Origin: an uncultured Alphaproteobacteria bacterium | Lineage (GTDB): Bacteria > Pseudomonadota > Alphaproteobacteria > Rhodobacterales > Rhodobacteraceae | Direction of reading: 5' to 3' | NCBI GenBank assembly: GCA_902625475.1 | Contig: CACOBR010000002.1 | Location: forward strand, 62,001 to 126,000 | DNA: 64,000 nucleotides | Shown here: piece by piece, positions 17,398-25,741 of the stretch | How positions within the stretch are numbered: position 1 is the first letter of the stretch | How the letters are laid out: the number at the start of each line of letters is the position of its first letter | The notes under the pieces: model-generated | Databases searched by the model: none | What the model was told of the DNA's origin: nothing | What the model saw: only the letters and a program-made list of their open reading frames with translations | Translations under genes and position numbers: made by a program

Positions 17398-18963
17398 TTA
17401 AACAATCCATTTTTTTTTATTTTTTGTATAAAAATAATCAGGCCATCTGTGTTCAAACGGTGGCTTATAATCACAAAGTGGTGGCAACCAATCTTTACCA
17501 TTAATTCCACCGCCTGTTCTTTTCTTAAATTCTTTTTTTGCATCTTTCAAAACTTTTGGGTTCTTTAAAATTTTCAAAAAAGATAGTGCTATTGTTTTAG
17601 ATGCTGTGAATATCATTGGATTTATTGTTTCGGGAATTCCTCCTAGTGCGTTCATTACCCAATCAGGATATTTAATATCTTGCTCACTACTTAACATTGG
17701 TCTTCCTATATAAAGCCTTGCAGTTGGTGTATGCCAGCACATTTCGGTATAATCATCAGATGTAAAATTAAGTTGTGAAGGAGGAAGATTATTACGCACA
17801 ATTGCATCAGCCTTTTTCGGATTAATAATTTCAGAAATTTCTTTTAAGAATGGTTTTTTTATTTTTTTGAGACCAAGATTTTTTCTTATCTTATTTGCAA
17901 TTTTGTTAGCACTTGAGCCCCATTTTGGTGGACCTACTTGATTTAAGGATTCAAAAACTAATTCAGAAATTATATGATTTGGGATTCCTGGTCGTGACTT
18001 TGAAACCCAATGTTTTGTAAATGAACAATTAGTCATTTTTGCTGCAGCATAAGCATTCCTATCTAGGACGTTTACCACTTTTTCAGCTTCATCAATAGTT
18101 GGGACTCTTATCATATACTGTAATTCAGAAATTTTTGATGGTAAGTTGTCTGCAGTTGCTTGACCTGAAGAGAGGATTATTTCATTCATTGACCAGCTAC
18201 CTGAATGGGGAAGCATGTTGTCACGTAAATTTTTTGAGCTTGTATACATTAAAATAAGTGCCTCATCAGCGCCAGGAGATCTAACATCAGCATGTGATTG
18301 TGGAATTGGAGAAAATTTATTAGGGTCTTCTGACCATTGCTCTGGTCTTTTACATTCAAATCTATAAATCAATGAATAAGCTGCACCACAATGGATATCC
18401 CATCTAACTGTATTGCACCAAGGTAACATATAAAAGGGGTGAAAACTTATCATAGCATCAATATTGTCATAATAACCATTTGCTGCATGTATAGGTTTTG
18501 ATCCCCTTAATTTTTCAGCGGGCTCACCTGTGAAAAAAAGTTTACCAGGAATATTATATTTTTCCATCACAGCCTTCGTAGCCAAAATTCCTCCTAGTGT
18601 ACTTATCCCTAATGCAGAGTGAGGATCAGTATGACCACTAGCATATTCTGATAAACCTTTTCTTGGTATTTTATATGGTACAGCTGCTTGACATTGTCCT
18701 GGTACGGCATCGTACTCTGCATATGTTGCAAGAGTAGGTCCCGAACCATTTTTCCATTCTGCACTAAAAGCTGTAGGCATTCCAGCAGATGATTTTTTGA
18801 CTTTAAATTTATTTTTTTTTAAAATTTTAACATAGAATTTTGAAGATTCGTATTCTCTCCAAGCTGGTTCAGCTAAGTTCCAAATATATTGATTCCATTC
18901 AGACAGTTGTTCAGCATTTCTATCAATCCATTTTGATAAGTATTTATATTCTTTTTTATACAA
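17398..18963 (-). CDS. M20-family amidohydrolase, AbgB-like
   Basis: 521 residues, matching in length and layout the AbgB subunit of p-aminobenzoyl-glutamate hydrolase: AEYDAVPGQCQAAV metal region, HTDPHSALG, then GEPAEKLRGSKP. The family cleaves amide bonds of folate breakdown products or related N-acyl amino acids. Its usual partner AbgA and transporter AbgT are not beside it, so the substrate is inferred only. Next gene on the minus strand (cNMP protein) is 60 bases away. Confidence 0.75.
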   Translation of the reverse strand: MYKKEYKYLSKWIDRNAEQLSEWNQYIWNLAEPAWREYESSKFYVKILKKNKFKVKKSSAGMPTAFSAEWKNGSGPTLATYAEYDAVPGQCQAAVPYKIPRKGLSEYASGHTDPHSALGISTLGGILATKAVMEKYNIPGKLFFTGEPAEKLRGSKPIHAANGYYDNIDAMISFHPFYMLPWCNTVRWDIHCGAAYSLIYRFECKRPEQWSEDPNKFSPIPQSHADVRSPGADEALILMYTSSKNLRDNMLPHSGSWSMNEIILSSGQATADNLPSKISELQYMIRVPTIDEAEKVVNVLDRNAYAAAKMTNCSFTKHWVSKSRPGIPNHIISELVFESLNQVGPPKWGSSANKIANKIRKNLGLKKIKKPFLKEISEIINPKKADAIVRNNLPPSQLNFTSDDYTEMCWHTPTARLYIGRPMLSSEQDIKYPDWVMNALGGIPETINPMIFTASKTIALSFLKILKNPKVLKDAKKEFKKRTGGGINGKDWLPPLCDYKPPFEHRWPDYFYTKNKKKWIV

Positions 18964-19029
18964 CTGGATAGGACCTTACAAATAAGTATTACTTTCTTTC
19001 CTTTTAAATTAAATAGCAAGACAAAAGGC

Positions 19030-19710
19030 TTAGATTACACATGAGGCCCTACCATCTAGTCTAAGAGTATTTGCTCCATTTCTTACAGATTCAGCTCTTT
19101 TTTTAAGATTAATTGATAATTTCTTGGCATTTCTTTTTTTTGGATTAGGAAGTGTCACTGCTATGTAGGAAGCTTCTTTTAAAGTTAAATCATATGAATT
19201 TTTTTTGAAAAGCGAATTAGAAATAGCTTGTATCCCAAAGTAACCATTTCCAGTTTCTGCAATGTTTAGATATATCTCTAAAATCCTTTTTTTAGACCAT
19301 AATGCTTCAATCATTATCGTTATCAAAGCTTCTAGTCCTTTTCTAAACCAAGATCTTTCTCTCCACAATATTAAGTTTTTTGAAACTTGTTGACTAATAG
19401 TAGACGCGCCTCGAGAAAAACCTTTTTCTTTAGCTCTGAAAATTTCATTAAAATCAAAACCATTATGGGTGCAAAAATTCGAGTCTTCTGATGCAAGAAC
19501 AGTTAAGATTACATTTTTTCCAATTTTGTCAATTGTTCTCCATTCCTGATTAACTTTTTGATCTAATGAAATACTTTCTGACAAAATTACAGTTGTAATT
19601 GGAGGATTGATCCACTTAGTTAACAATAAAATTATGAATATCAAAGAAAAAAAGAATAAAACAAATCTTACTGACCATTTTATAAAAGTGTAGATAATAG
19701 ATTTATTCAT
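19030..19710 (-). CDS. mtgA: Monofunctional biosynthetic peptidoglycan transglycosylase
   Basis: 226 residues: one N-terminal transmembrane helix (about 13-31) then a GT51 glycosyltransferase domain. Catalytic Glu is E75 in ASEDSNF; the other family motifs are THNGFDF, RGASTISQQ and KKRILEIYLN. No transpeptidase domain is present, which defines MtgA. It polymerises lipid II into glycan strands at the periplasmic membrane face. It is alone on its strand, diverging from the gene at 19855. Confidence 0.92.
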   Translation of the reverse strand: MNKSIIYTFIKWSVRFVLFFFSLIFIILLLTKWINPPITTVILSESISLDQKVNQEWRTIDKIGKNVILTVLASEDSNFCTHNGFDFNEIFRAKEKGFSRGASTISQQVSKNLILWRERSWFRKGLEALITIMIEALWSKKRILEIYLNIAETGNGYFGIQAISNSLFKKNSYDLTLKEASYIAVTLPNPKKRNAKKLSINLKKRAESVRNGANTLRLDGRASCVI

Positions 19711-19854
19711 TTTAATTACCTACATAGGTTTTGTGTTTACATAATACTTGTTTCATCTAAGTTTATTTTACTTTTTTGTATTTTAGAATTGATATATTAT
19801 TTAAATCGAACAAGAAAAACCGTTTTTTAAAATTTATAAAATAAAAGTTTATTA

Positions 19855-20652
19855 ATGGAATTTAAACTACACGGAGTAAGAGGTTCAATACCTGTACCGT
19901 CAAAAGAAGCTCTCAAATATGGTGGTAATACCACATGTATTGAAATTAGTAATGCTTCTTTTCAGTTGATAATAGATTTAGGCTCAGGTTTTCAAAATGT
20001 TAAAATAAGAAAAAATATACCAAAATTTATAGTCTTCTCTCATTTTCATCATGATCATACACAGGGTCTTCCTTTTAATTCTGCAGTTTTTGACCCAGAT
20101 AATCAATTTCATATAAGTTCAGCCCTTTTAAATAGAAAAGAAATAATTAAAACACTCAAAAATTCCTTCTCTCCTCCCGCTTTCCCATTAGACATTATGG
20201 AGAATAATTTAAATTTTAATATTATGAATTTTGATACATTTAAAGCAGCTGCCATTGATTTTTTTACAATTGAAAAAATTACTCTTTGTCATCCAGGAGG
20301 ATCTTTCGGTTATAAAATTTCTTCTAATAAAAAATCCATAGTTTACGCCCTAGATCATGAATTTGGTTTAGATAAAGATATTGATAATTCATTATTAAAA
20401 ATTGCATCAAATAGTGATGTGGTAATTTGGGATGGGATGTACACAATGCAAGAAATAAAAGATAAAAAAGGATGGGGTCATAGTTCAATAGAGGATGGAG
20501 TAATTTTCCACAAAAAATCCAAAGTAAAGAAATTAATTATTTCACATCATGCCCCAGAAAGAAGTGATAAAGATTTAGATAGTATGTCAAAAACAATATT
20601 GCCTAAAGGTGTTTTTTTTGCCAAAGAAAATCAAAAAATTAAATTAACATAA
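19855..20652 (+). CDS. MBL-fold metallohydrolase
   Basis: 265 residues with the metal-binding HFHHDH motif (63-68), a further histidine in LCHPGGSFGY, the aspartate in YALDHEFG and a terminal HHAPE. The opening VRGSIPVPS and GGNTTCIE match a bacterial group often annotated as metal-dependent hydrolases of the beta-lactamase superfamily. The gene is followed after 18 bases by a cNMP-binding protein, so cyclic-nucleotide phosphodiesterase activity is a reasonable but untested guess. No signal peptide. Confidence 0.72.
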   Translation: MEFKLHGVRGSIPVPSKEALKYGGNTTCIEISNASFQLIIDLGSGFQNVKIRKNIPKFIVFSHFHHDHTQGLPFNSAVFDPDNQFHISSALLNRKEIIKTLKNSFSPPAFPLDIMENNLNFNIMNFDTFKAAAIDFFTIEKITLCHPGGSFGYKISSNKKSIVYALDHEFGLDKDIDNSLLKIASNSDVVIWDGMYTMQEIKDKKGWGHSSIEDGVIFHKKSKVKKLIISHHAPERSDKDLDSMSKTILPKGVFFAKENQKIKLT

Positions 20653-20670
20653 TTTTAATAAGAGGAAAAT

Positions 20671-21009
20671 ATGGAGAAGATTGATTTAAATACAGGTCAA
20701 TTTATTTTTAAAGCTGGAGAAAAATCAGACAAAGTCTTTCTTTTATTGGAAGGTGAAGTTGGTATTTTTCTTCCTACTAATGATACACAACAACCAAATC
20801 ATAAAATACAGGAAAATGAAATTTTTGGTGAAATGGGTGTAATTGAGGGTAAGTTAAGAATGGCTACCGCGAGGTGTATGTCTTCAGCAAAAATAATGTC
20901 AATTTCAAAAGAACAATTTGAAAAGAAAATTGAAAGTTCTGACCCATTTATTAGAGGTTTAATAAGGATACTCTCGTCAAGAGTAAGAGCCTTACAAAAA
21001 AATAAGTGA
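20671..21009 (+). CDS. Minimal cyclic-nucleotide-binding domain protein
   Basis: 112 residues that are just one CAP-type cNMP domain. The cassette is EIFGEMGVIEGKLRMATA, keeping the Glu and Arg contacts. AGAGGA lies ahead of the ATG. With no effector domain it must act by binding a partner or by buffering nucleotide. It sits 18 bases behind the MBL-fold hydrolase and is surely in the same transcript. Confidence 0.78.
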   Translation: MEKIDLNTGQFIFKAGEKSDKVFLLLEGEVGIFLPTNDTQQPNHKIQENEIFGEMGVIEGKLRMATARCMSSAKIMSISKEQFEKKIESSDPFIRGLIRILSSRVRALQKNK

Positions 21010-21081
21010 TCAACATATCTATAATAATTATATAACCTTTTAAAGATCTAAATAGAATTGTAATATATAAGATGAAATATA

Positions 21082-21612
21082 ATGAGTAATATTTTAATTC
21101 TTTATTCCACGACAGATGGTCATACATTAACAATATGTAAAAGAATAGAAAACTATTTGAATCAAAAATCAAAAGTTTCTTTAATTCCTTTAACTGAATG
21201 TACAAAAAAAGATTTAGATAATAGTAATACTATAATTATTGGAGCAAGTATTAGATATGGAAAACATAATCCAAAAGTAAAAGAATTTATAGACAATAAT
21301 TTAGAAATATTAAACGACAAACATAATGCTTTTTTTACTGTTAATGTCGTAGCAAGAAAATCTACTAAAAATACACCTCAAACAAATCCCTATCTTATTA
21401 AATTTTTAAACTCAATATTTTGGAAACCTGACATTGTAGATGTATTTGCTGGTCGTTTAGATTATCCATCTTTGAATTTTTGGGATAGACAAATTATTCG
21501 TTTAATTATGTATATAACTAAGGGCCCAACAGACCTAAAAAAAACATATGAATTTACCGATTGGAAAAGGGTTGAAGAATTTGCCTTGAAAATTTTTAAT
21601 CTTATTAAATAG
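21082..21612 (+). CDS. hemG: HemG-type menaquinone-dependent protoporphyrinogen IX oxidase
   Basis: 176-residue flavodoxin-like protein. The FMN loop is YSTTDGHT; further HemG blocks are IIIGASIRYGKH, VNVVARK, TPQTNPY, FWDRQIIRLIM and a closing FTDWKRVEEFA. This pattern follows E. coli HemG closely over its length. It oxidises protoporphyrinogen IX to protoporphyrin IX at the membrane, the next-to-last heme step. Most Alphaproteobacteria use HemJ, so this type is uncommon here. It lies 72 bases after the cNMP protein, and a strong terminator follows. Confidence 0.88.
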   Translation: MSNILILYSTTDGHTLTICKRIENYLNQKSKVSLIPLTECTKKDLDNSNTIIIGASIRYGKHNPKVKEFIDNNLEILNDKHNAFFTVNVVARKSTKNTPQTNPYLIKFLNSIFWKPDIVDVFAGRLDYPSLNFWDRQIIRLIMYITKGPTDLKKTYEFTDWKRVEEFALKIFNLIK

Positions 21613-21636
21613 ATAAAAAAATGCTAAATTTTAAAA

Positions 21637-21663
21637 ATAATAGAGGGATAAACCCTCTATTAT
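21637..21663. terminator. Bidirectional intrinsic terminator between hemG and hsp20
   Basis: An 11-bp perfect stem (ATAATAGAGGG with CCCTCTATTAT) closes a 5-base ATAAA loop. T-rich sequence follows on the plus strand and AT-rich on the minus. It lies between the converging ends of hemG and the small heat-shock gene and can serve both. Confidence 0.85.
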
Positions 21664-21719
21664 ATTCTTCTTTGATTAAAAAGATATTTATAAATAAAAT
21701 TGTTGAAAAAATATTTTTT

Positions 21720-22166
21720 TCAAGCTGCTTTTTTAGATAAAATCTTTCTAGACGGAGTTTTTATTTCTATTTGCTTGGGTAATTCAGCTTCTGGTATGTT
21801 TCTATGTAGTGAAATTATTAGCATACCATTTACTAATTCAGCATTAGTTACCTCAATATTGTCAGCAAGTCTAAACTGTCTGGAAAAAGATCTTTCTGCA
21901 ATACCTCTATGAATGAAGGATGAACCATCAACTGAATTATTCAATGATGCTCTAATTGATAAAACTCCATCCTTAACTTCAGCAATGATGTCTTTTTCTG
22001 AAAAACCTGCCAATGCAAGCGAAATTTTATAATCACTTTCACTAATTTTCTCAATATTATATGCTGGGTATGATTGTTCTTTGTATGTTGACAACCTCTC
22101 AAATTCATCAAATAAATTATCGAAGCCAACAAAAGATTTCATGATTGGATTTGTAATAAAATTCAT
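21720..22166 (-). CDS. Small heat-shock protein (Hsp20/IbpA family)
   Basis: 148-residue alpha-crystallin-domain chaperone. The IbpA-like N-terminus (VGFDNLFDEFERLS), then YPAYNIEKISESDYKISLALAGF, GVLSIRA and HRGIAERSFSRQFRLAD are all family marks. It holds unfolding proteins during heat stress. The ATG at 22166 follows GGAGAAA. The leader upstream has the look of heat control at two levels: a sigma32-type promoter and a folded leader that covers the ribosome binding site. Confidence 0.92.
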   Translation of the reverse strand: MNFITNPIMKSFVGFDNLFDEFERLSTYKEQSYPAYNIEKISESDYKISLALAGFSEKDIIAEVKDGVLSIRASLNNSVDGSSFIHRGIAERSFSRQFRLADNIEVTNAELVNGMLIISLHRNIPEAELPKQIEIKTPSRKILSKKAA

Positions 22167-22251
22167 AATTTTTCTCCTTATAAAGCAAGATTAGTTTGGT
22201 CCATAAAGCAACCAAAATTTTTATATTATAATGAGCCTCTTAGAGCACTCA
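22167..22251 (-). promoter_or_regulatory. Candidate ROSE-like RNA thermometer in the hsp20 leader
   Basis: Three hairpins fill the leader on the minus strand. Hairpin 1 (22232-22251) pairs TGAG/CTCA and CTC/GAG. Hairpin 2 (22196-22215) pairs TTGGT/ACCAA. Hairpin 3 (22174-22189) sets CTTGCT against AAGGAG, the ribosome binding site. The UUGCU-against-AGGAG arrangement with a G-G opposition is the hallmark of ROSE elements that melt on warming to release translation of small heat-shock genes. This is motif reading by eye, without energy calculation. Confidence 0.55.
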
Positions 22252-22257
22252 CAATTA

Positions 22258-22288
22258 TATATATGGTATAAAATATAAGATTTTCAAG
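22258..22288 (-). promoter_or_regulatory. Sigma32-like heat-shock promoter of hsp20
   Basis: On the minus strand CTTGAAA (22282-22288) is followed after 15 bases by CCATATATA (22258-22266), close to the RpoH consensus CTTGAAA / CCCCATNT. The expected start of transcription falls at the first base of the leader hairpins. It lies just past the stop codon of the gene at 22296. Confidence 0.6.
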
Positions 22289-22295
22289 TATACTA

Positions 22296-22634
22296 TTAAT
22301 AATTATTAGTAGTAGTTTTATCTAAAATCACTTTTCCATCACAAGAACCATCAGCACTGCATGATAATGAATCAACACCATTTAGAGTACTTCCGAGTTT
22401 ATTTGTTGAATTTAATGAGGAATTTAAATTTTTAAATTCTTCAAAACTTATAGTACTCACATTGTCTTTTCCCCAAACATCAAGAGAATCTATAAATTTT
22501 TTATTGATTTCTGATTTTTCTGGTAAAATAAGTATTACCTCACCTGTATCCATATCTATCATATCTCCAACAATTTGATGTTGTTGATTAGAAAACATTG
22601 TAGCCCCAAGAACTGTTAATAATAAATAATTCAT
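22296..22634 (-). CDS. Small exported or membrane protein of unknown function
   Basis: I do not recognise this 112-residue protein. The N-terminus (NYLLLTVLGATMFS) is a short hydrophobic segment like a signal peptide. The rest is polar, Asn/Ser-rich and acidic, with a cysteine pair in SLSCSADGSCDG that could form a disulfide in the periplasm, and it ends TTTNNY. It lies upstream of hsp20 on the same strand, separated by the hsp20 promoter. No domain could be named. Confidence 0.5.
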   Translation of the reverse strand: MNYLLLTVLGATMFSNQQHQIVGDMIDMDTGEVILILPEKSEINKKFIDSLDVWGKDNVSTISFEEFKNLNSSLNSTNKLGSTLNGVDSLSCSADGSCDGKVILDKTTTNNY

Positions 22635-22791
22635 CAGAAAAGCTATTTTATAGTATTTGCTATCAAAAAGAAGATATAAATCATATTGTTACAACGTCTT
22701 ATTATTTTACTTGTTTATAGAGTATAATGAAGTTAATTAGAAGTAGATAAAATTTGAGTTAAGAAGTTAAGTTTTAAATCTTTTAAAATCT

Positions 22792-23022
22792 ATGAACAAA
22801 ATACAGTTAATATTTGGACATGGTACTCCTAAAAAAGCGTTTTTAACTGCATTAGTAGTAGGTACAATACTCATTTTAATTAATCACGGAGATCAAATAG
22901 TAGCAGGGAATTTTCCACATATTGCAAAAATAGCTATGACCTATATAGTTCCATATATTGTGACTACCTGGGGTTCAATTCTTGGCAAAAAATCGACATT
23001 ATATGAAAAAGATCAACAATAA
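22792..23022 (+). CDS. nrtS: NrtS-like small nitrate/nitrite transporter
   Basis: 76 residues with two membrane helices. The pattern KKAFLTALVVGTILILINHGDQI followed by IAKIAMTYIVPYIVTTWGSI resembles NrtS, a two-helix transporter family described from cyanobacteria and present in marine bacteria. It is followed after only 14 bases by a class III cyclase, so the two probably form one unit. The assignment is from family memory over a short sequence; a plain two-helix membrane protein of other function remains possible. Confidence 0.6.
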   Translation: MNKIQLIFGHGTPKKAFLTALVVGTILILINHGDQIVAGNFPHIAKIAMTYIVPYIVTTWGSILGKKSTLYEKDQQ

Positions 23023-23036
23023 TTGTAGGTAGCATT

Positions 23037-24329
23037 TTGAAAGTTGAAGATTTTATCAATAAAGAGAAAGTTGTCGATTTAAGTTTCTTCAATTTTGAAA
23101 ATGCCATAACTGCTGCATATTATGCTAATGAAAACTTGGAAATCCAAAAAACTAACAAAAATTTTGCAAAGTTTTTCCCAATTCTAGGAAATGTGACTAA
23201 TGCTTATTTTCCAAATGTTCTTAAACAGCTTGGGATCCCAGAAGAACAAATAGCACAATTTAAATCTCAAATTGATGAAAATGGTTCTGTATTAATACCC
23301 CAAATAAAAATCACATTAGAAGGTAAAGAAAGAATGTTTTCTTTGCTTTCAGCTAGAACAAAAAACAAAAATTTTTCTTATTTAAATGGAGTACAGGGTC
23401 AATTTGTAGATAGAACTAATGAATGGGCTCTTAGAAAAGAAAGAGAAGAATTAATTCTACAAAAGGAAAGGGATAGTGAATTAATTAAAGAAAAAAGTCT
23501 ACAATTGGAAAATCTTGCAACTAGGCTTGCAAAATATTTATCACCTCAAATTTACCAAAGTATTTTTGAAGATAAGGAAATGATTGATTCAAAACATTCA
23601 AGAAAGAATTTAACTATATTTTTTTCTGATATAGTTAAATTTACAGATATTACAGATACAACAGAACCAGAAAGACTAGCCTCAATTGTGAATGCATATC
23701 TATCAGAAATGTCATCGATTGCTTTAGAATATGGAGGTACAATAGATAAATTCATAGGTGACGCAATCCTTGTTTTTTTTGGAGACCCTGACACTAAAGG
23801 AGATGTAGAAGATGCTTTAAGTGCTATTGAAATGTCAATTAGAATGCAAAAAAGAGTAAATGAATTACAAAAAACATGGAAAAAACTTGGTTTAGCTGAT
23901 GGATTAATGGTAAGGATGGGTATATCCACAGGTTTTTGTACTGTAGGAAATTTTGGATCAGACCTAAGGCTTGATTACACAGTCTTAGGTAGTCCTGTAA
24001 ACTTAGCAGCAAGATTACAAGGTATGGCTAATCCAGGAGAAATTATTATAGATGAGAATACACAAAACTTAATATCTCAGGATGTTGATTTAGAAAAATA
24101 TGAAACGTTTACACCAAAAGGGTTTGTCAGAGCTATAAATACATTTAAGGTGAATAATTTTAAAAATCAAAAAGGAAGGAAACTAAATAGAAAACTATCA
24201 CGTACTGGAAAAAGAGTTGAAATCAATGTAATTGATAGTTCGGATATAAGAGCCGCCTTACAAGAATTAAAACAAATACAGAATGCTTTTGAAAAAGAGT
24301 ATTCAATAGATTTATCAAAAGAAAAATAA
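23037..24329 (+). CDS. Class III adenylate/guanylate cyclase with PAS-like sensor
   Basis: 430 residues. Residues about 20-125 look like a PAS-type sensor (ITAAYYANENLEIQKTNKNF...), 130-165 a coiled linker, then RLAKYLSPQIYQSIF and the catalytic domain from 190. Metal aspartates are D198 and D242. K238 in TIDKFIGD and the DYT in RLDYTVLG are residues typical for ATP selection, so cAMP is the likely product. The TTG start at 23037 has AGGT ahead. No membrane helix. It shares the LAKYLSPQI element with the cyclase at 44912. Confidence 0.85.
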   Translation: MKVEDFINKEKVVDLSFFNFENAITAAYYANENLEIQKTNKNFAKFFPILGNVTNAYFPNVLKQLGIPEEQIAQFKSQIDENGSVLIPQIKITLEGKERMFSLLSARTKNKNFSYLNGVQGQFVDRTNEWALRKEREELILQKERDSELIKEKSLQLENLATRLAKYLSPQIYQSIFEDKEMIDSKHSRKNLTIFFSDIVKFTDITDTTEPERLASIVNAYLSEMSSIALEYGGTIDKFIGDAILVFFGDPDTKGDVEDALSAIEMSIRMQKRVNELQKTWKKLGLADGLMVRMGISTGFCTVGNFGSDLRLDYTVLGSPVNLAARLQGMANPGEIIIDENTQNLISQDVDLEKYETFTPKGFVRAINTFKVNNFKNQKGRKLNRKLSRTGKRVEINVIDSSDIRAALQELKQIQNAFEKEYSIDLSKEK

Positions 24330-24351
24330 ATCTATTTTTTATTTTTTTAAT

Positions 24352-24966
24352 ATGTCAATTAAAAATTTTTTACATAAACAAGTTTATCTACCAATAATTC
24401 ATTATTATGATTTATTTCAAGATTTAAAGAGAGGTATAAACACAAGAGAAAATTGTGAAATCACAGAGCTGGGTTTTTCAGTTGATATAGGTAATAAATA
24501 TCAGCCATTAGGATATAAAAGGCTGATAGAAGTAATTAAATTTACATCTAAATTAAATCCTAAATCTTGTTTTATTGATGCTGGCTGTGGAAAAGGAAGA
24601 CCACTTTTTGTAGCCATGGAAAATGGTTTTAAAAATGTTCTTGGAATAGACATTTCAAAAAAGCTTTTAAAAATTTGTAAAATTAATCTTTCAAAATACA
24701 ATCACAATTATAAGTTAATTTGTACTGATATCGACAATTTTATATTTCCTACAGGTTCTTTAACTATTTTTTTATTTAATCCGTTTAATGAAAAAAAGCT
24801 TAAAAAATTAAAATCTAAAATTATTAGTAATAACAACACTGGATTAATAATTTATTTCAATCCAAAACACGATTATGTATTTTCCAATCTCAATACTGTA
24901 AGGATCTTCAATTGGTATAATTTTGGATTATTCAAAGAAGTATGTAAAATATATAAGATAAATTAG
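24352..24966 (+). CDS. Class I SAM-dependent methyltransferase
   Basis: 204 residues. The SAM-binding motif I reads FIDAGCGKGRPL and the acidic loop ends beta 2 at GIDISKKLL. A post-I motif FLFNPFN follows, where methyltransferases often place the catalytic region (N/D-P-P-like). It begins 22 bases after the cyclase stop and may be co-transcribed. The substrate is not evident. Confidence 0.75.
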   Translation: MSIKNFLHKQVYLPIIHYYDLFQDLKRGINTRENCEITELGFSVDIGNKYQPLGYKRLIEVIKFTSKLNPKSCFIDAGCGKGRPLFVAMENGFKNVLGIDISKKLLKICKINLSKYNHNYKLICTDIDNFIFPTGSLTIFLFNPFNEKKLKKLKSKIISNNNTGLIIYFNPKHDYVFSNLNTVRIFNWYNFGLFKEVCKIYKIN

Positions 24967-24989
24967 TTTTAGAAATAACTTTTAAAATC

Positions 24990-25715
24990 ATGTTAAGAAA
25001 AAAAATAGCATTAGTGGTTGGAGCAGGCGATTTCCTAGGCGCTTCTGTCGCAAAAAAGTTTGCTAAAGAAGGTTTCTTAGCAGTAGTGACAAGAAGAAGA
25101 GGTGATTTAACAAAACTCACAAGAGATATAAACTCTTTTGGTGGGGAGGCATATCCTTTTCATTCAGATGCAAGGAATGAAGAGCAAGTAGTAGAATTAA
25201 TGCATAATATTGAAAAAAAAATTGGTCAAATTGATATCTTAATTTATAACGTTGGTGGAAATGTAAGATATAAAATTTTAGAAACTTCGAGTAGAGTTTA
25301 TCGTAAAGTATGGGAAATGTGTGCTTTTGCTGGATTTCTAAACTCTAAAGAAGTTTTGAAATATATGATTCCTCGTAAAAAAGGTACTATTATTTTTACA
25401 GGTGCATCGGCAAGTTTAAGGGGAAAAAAAGGTTTTTCTGCTTTTTCTGGGGGAAAACAAGCTTTAAGGGCTCTTGCTCAAAGTTTAGCTCATGAGGTTG
25501 GTCCTATGGGTATTCATATATCTCATGTTGTAATTGATGGATTAATTGAAAATGAAAATACTAAAAAATTATTTCCAAAAGAATTTGAACAAAGAGGTTC
25601 TGATGGTGTTTTAAATCCAATGGATATAGCTGAACTTTATTGGAATATTTATAAGCAACCTAAAAGTGCGTGGTCTTTCGAGACAGATATTCGTCCTTAC
25701 AATGAAAACTGGTAA
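24990..25715 (+). CDS. SDR-family protein lacking the catalytic tyrosine
   Basis: 241 residues with a Rossmann loop GAGDFLGASVAKKF and NVGG motif. At the position of the usual YxxxK the sequence reads FSGGK, so phenylalanine replaces the catalytic Tyr; FTGASAS provides the serine region. Similar SDRs with F..GK exist in proteobacteria and may use another residue or not be classical dehydrogenases. The gene is 23 bases downstream of the methyltransferase, same strand. Substrate unknown. Confidence 0.75.
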   Translation: MLRKKIALVVGAGDFLGASVAKKFAKEGFLAVVTRRRGDLTKLTRDINSFGGEAYPFHSDARNEEQVVELMHNIEKKIGQIDILIYNVGGNVRYKILETSSRVYRKVWEMCAFAGFLNSKEVLKYMIPRKKGTIIFTGASASLRGKKGFSAFSGGKQALRALAQSLAHEVGPMGIHISHVVIDGLIENENTKKLFPKEFEQRGSDGVLNPMDIAELYWNIYKQPKSAWSFETDIRPYNENW

Positions 25716-25741
25716 ATTTGATTAAGTATTGAAAATCTTAA

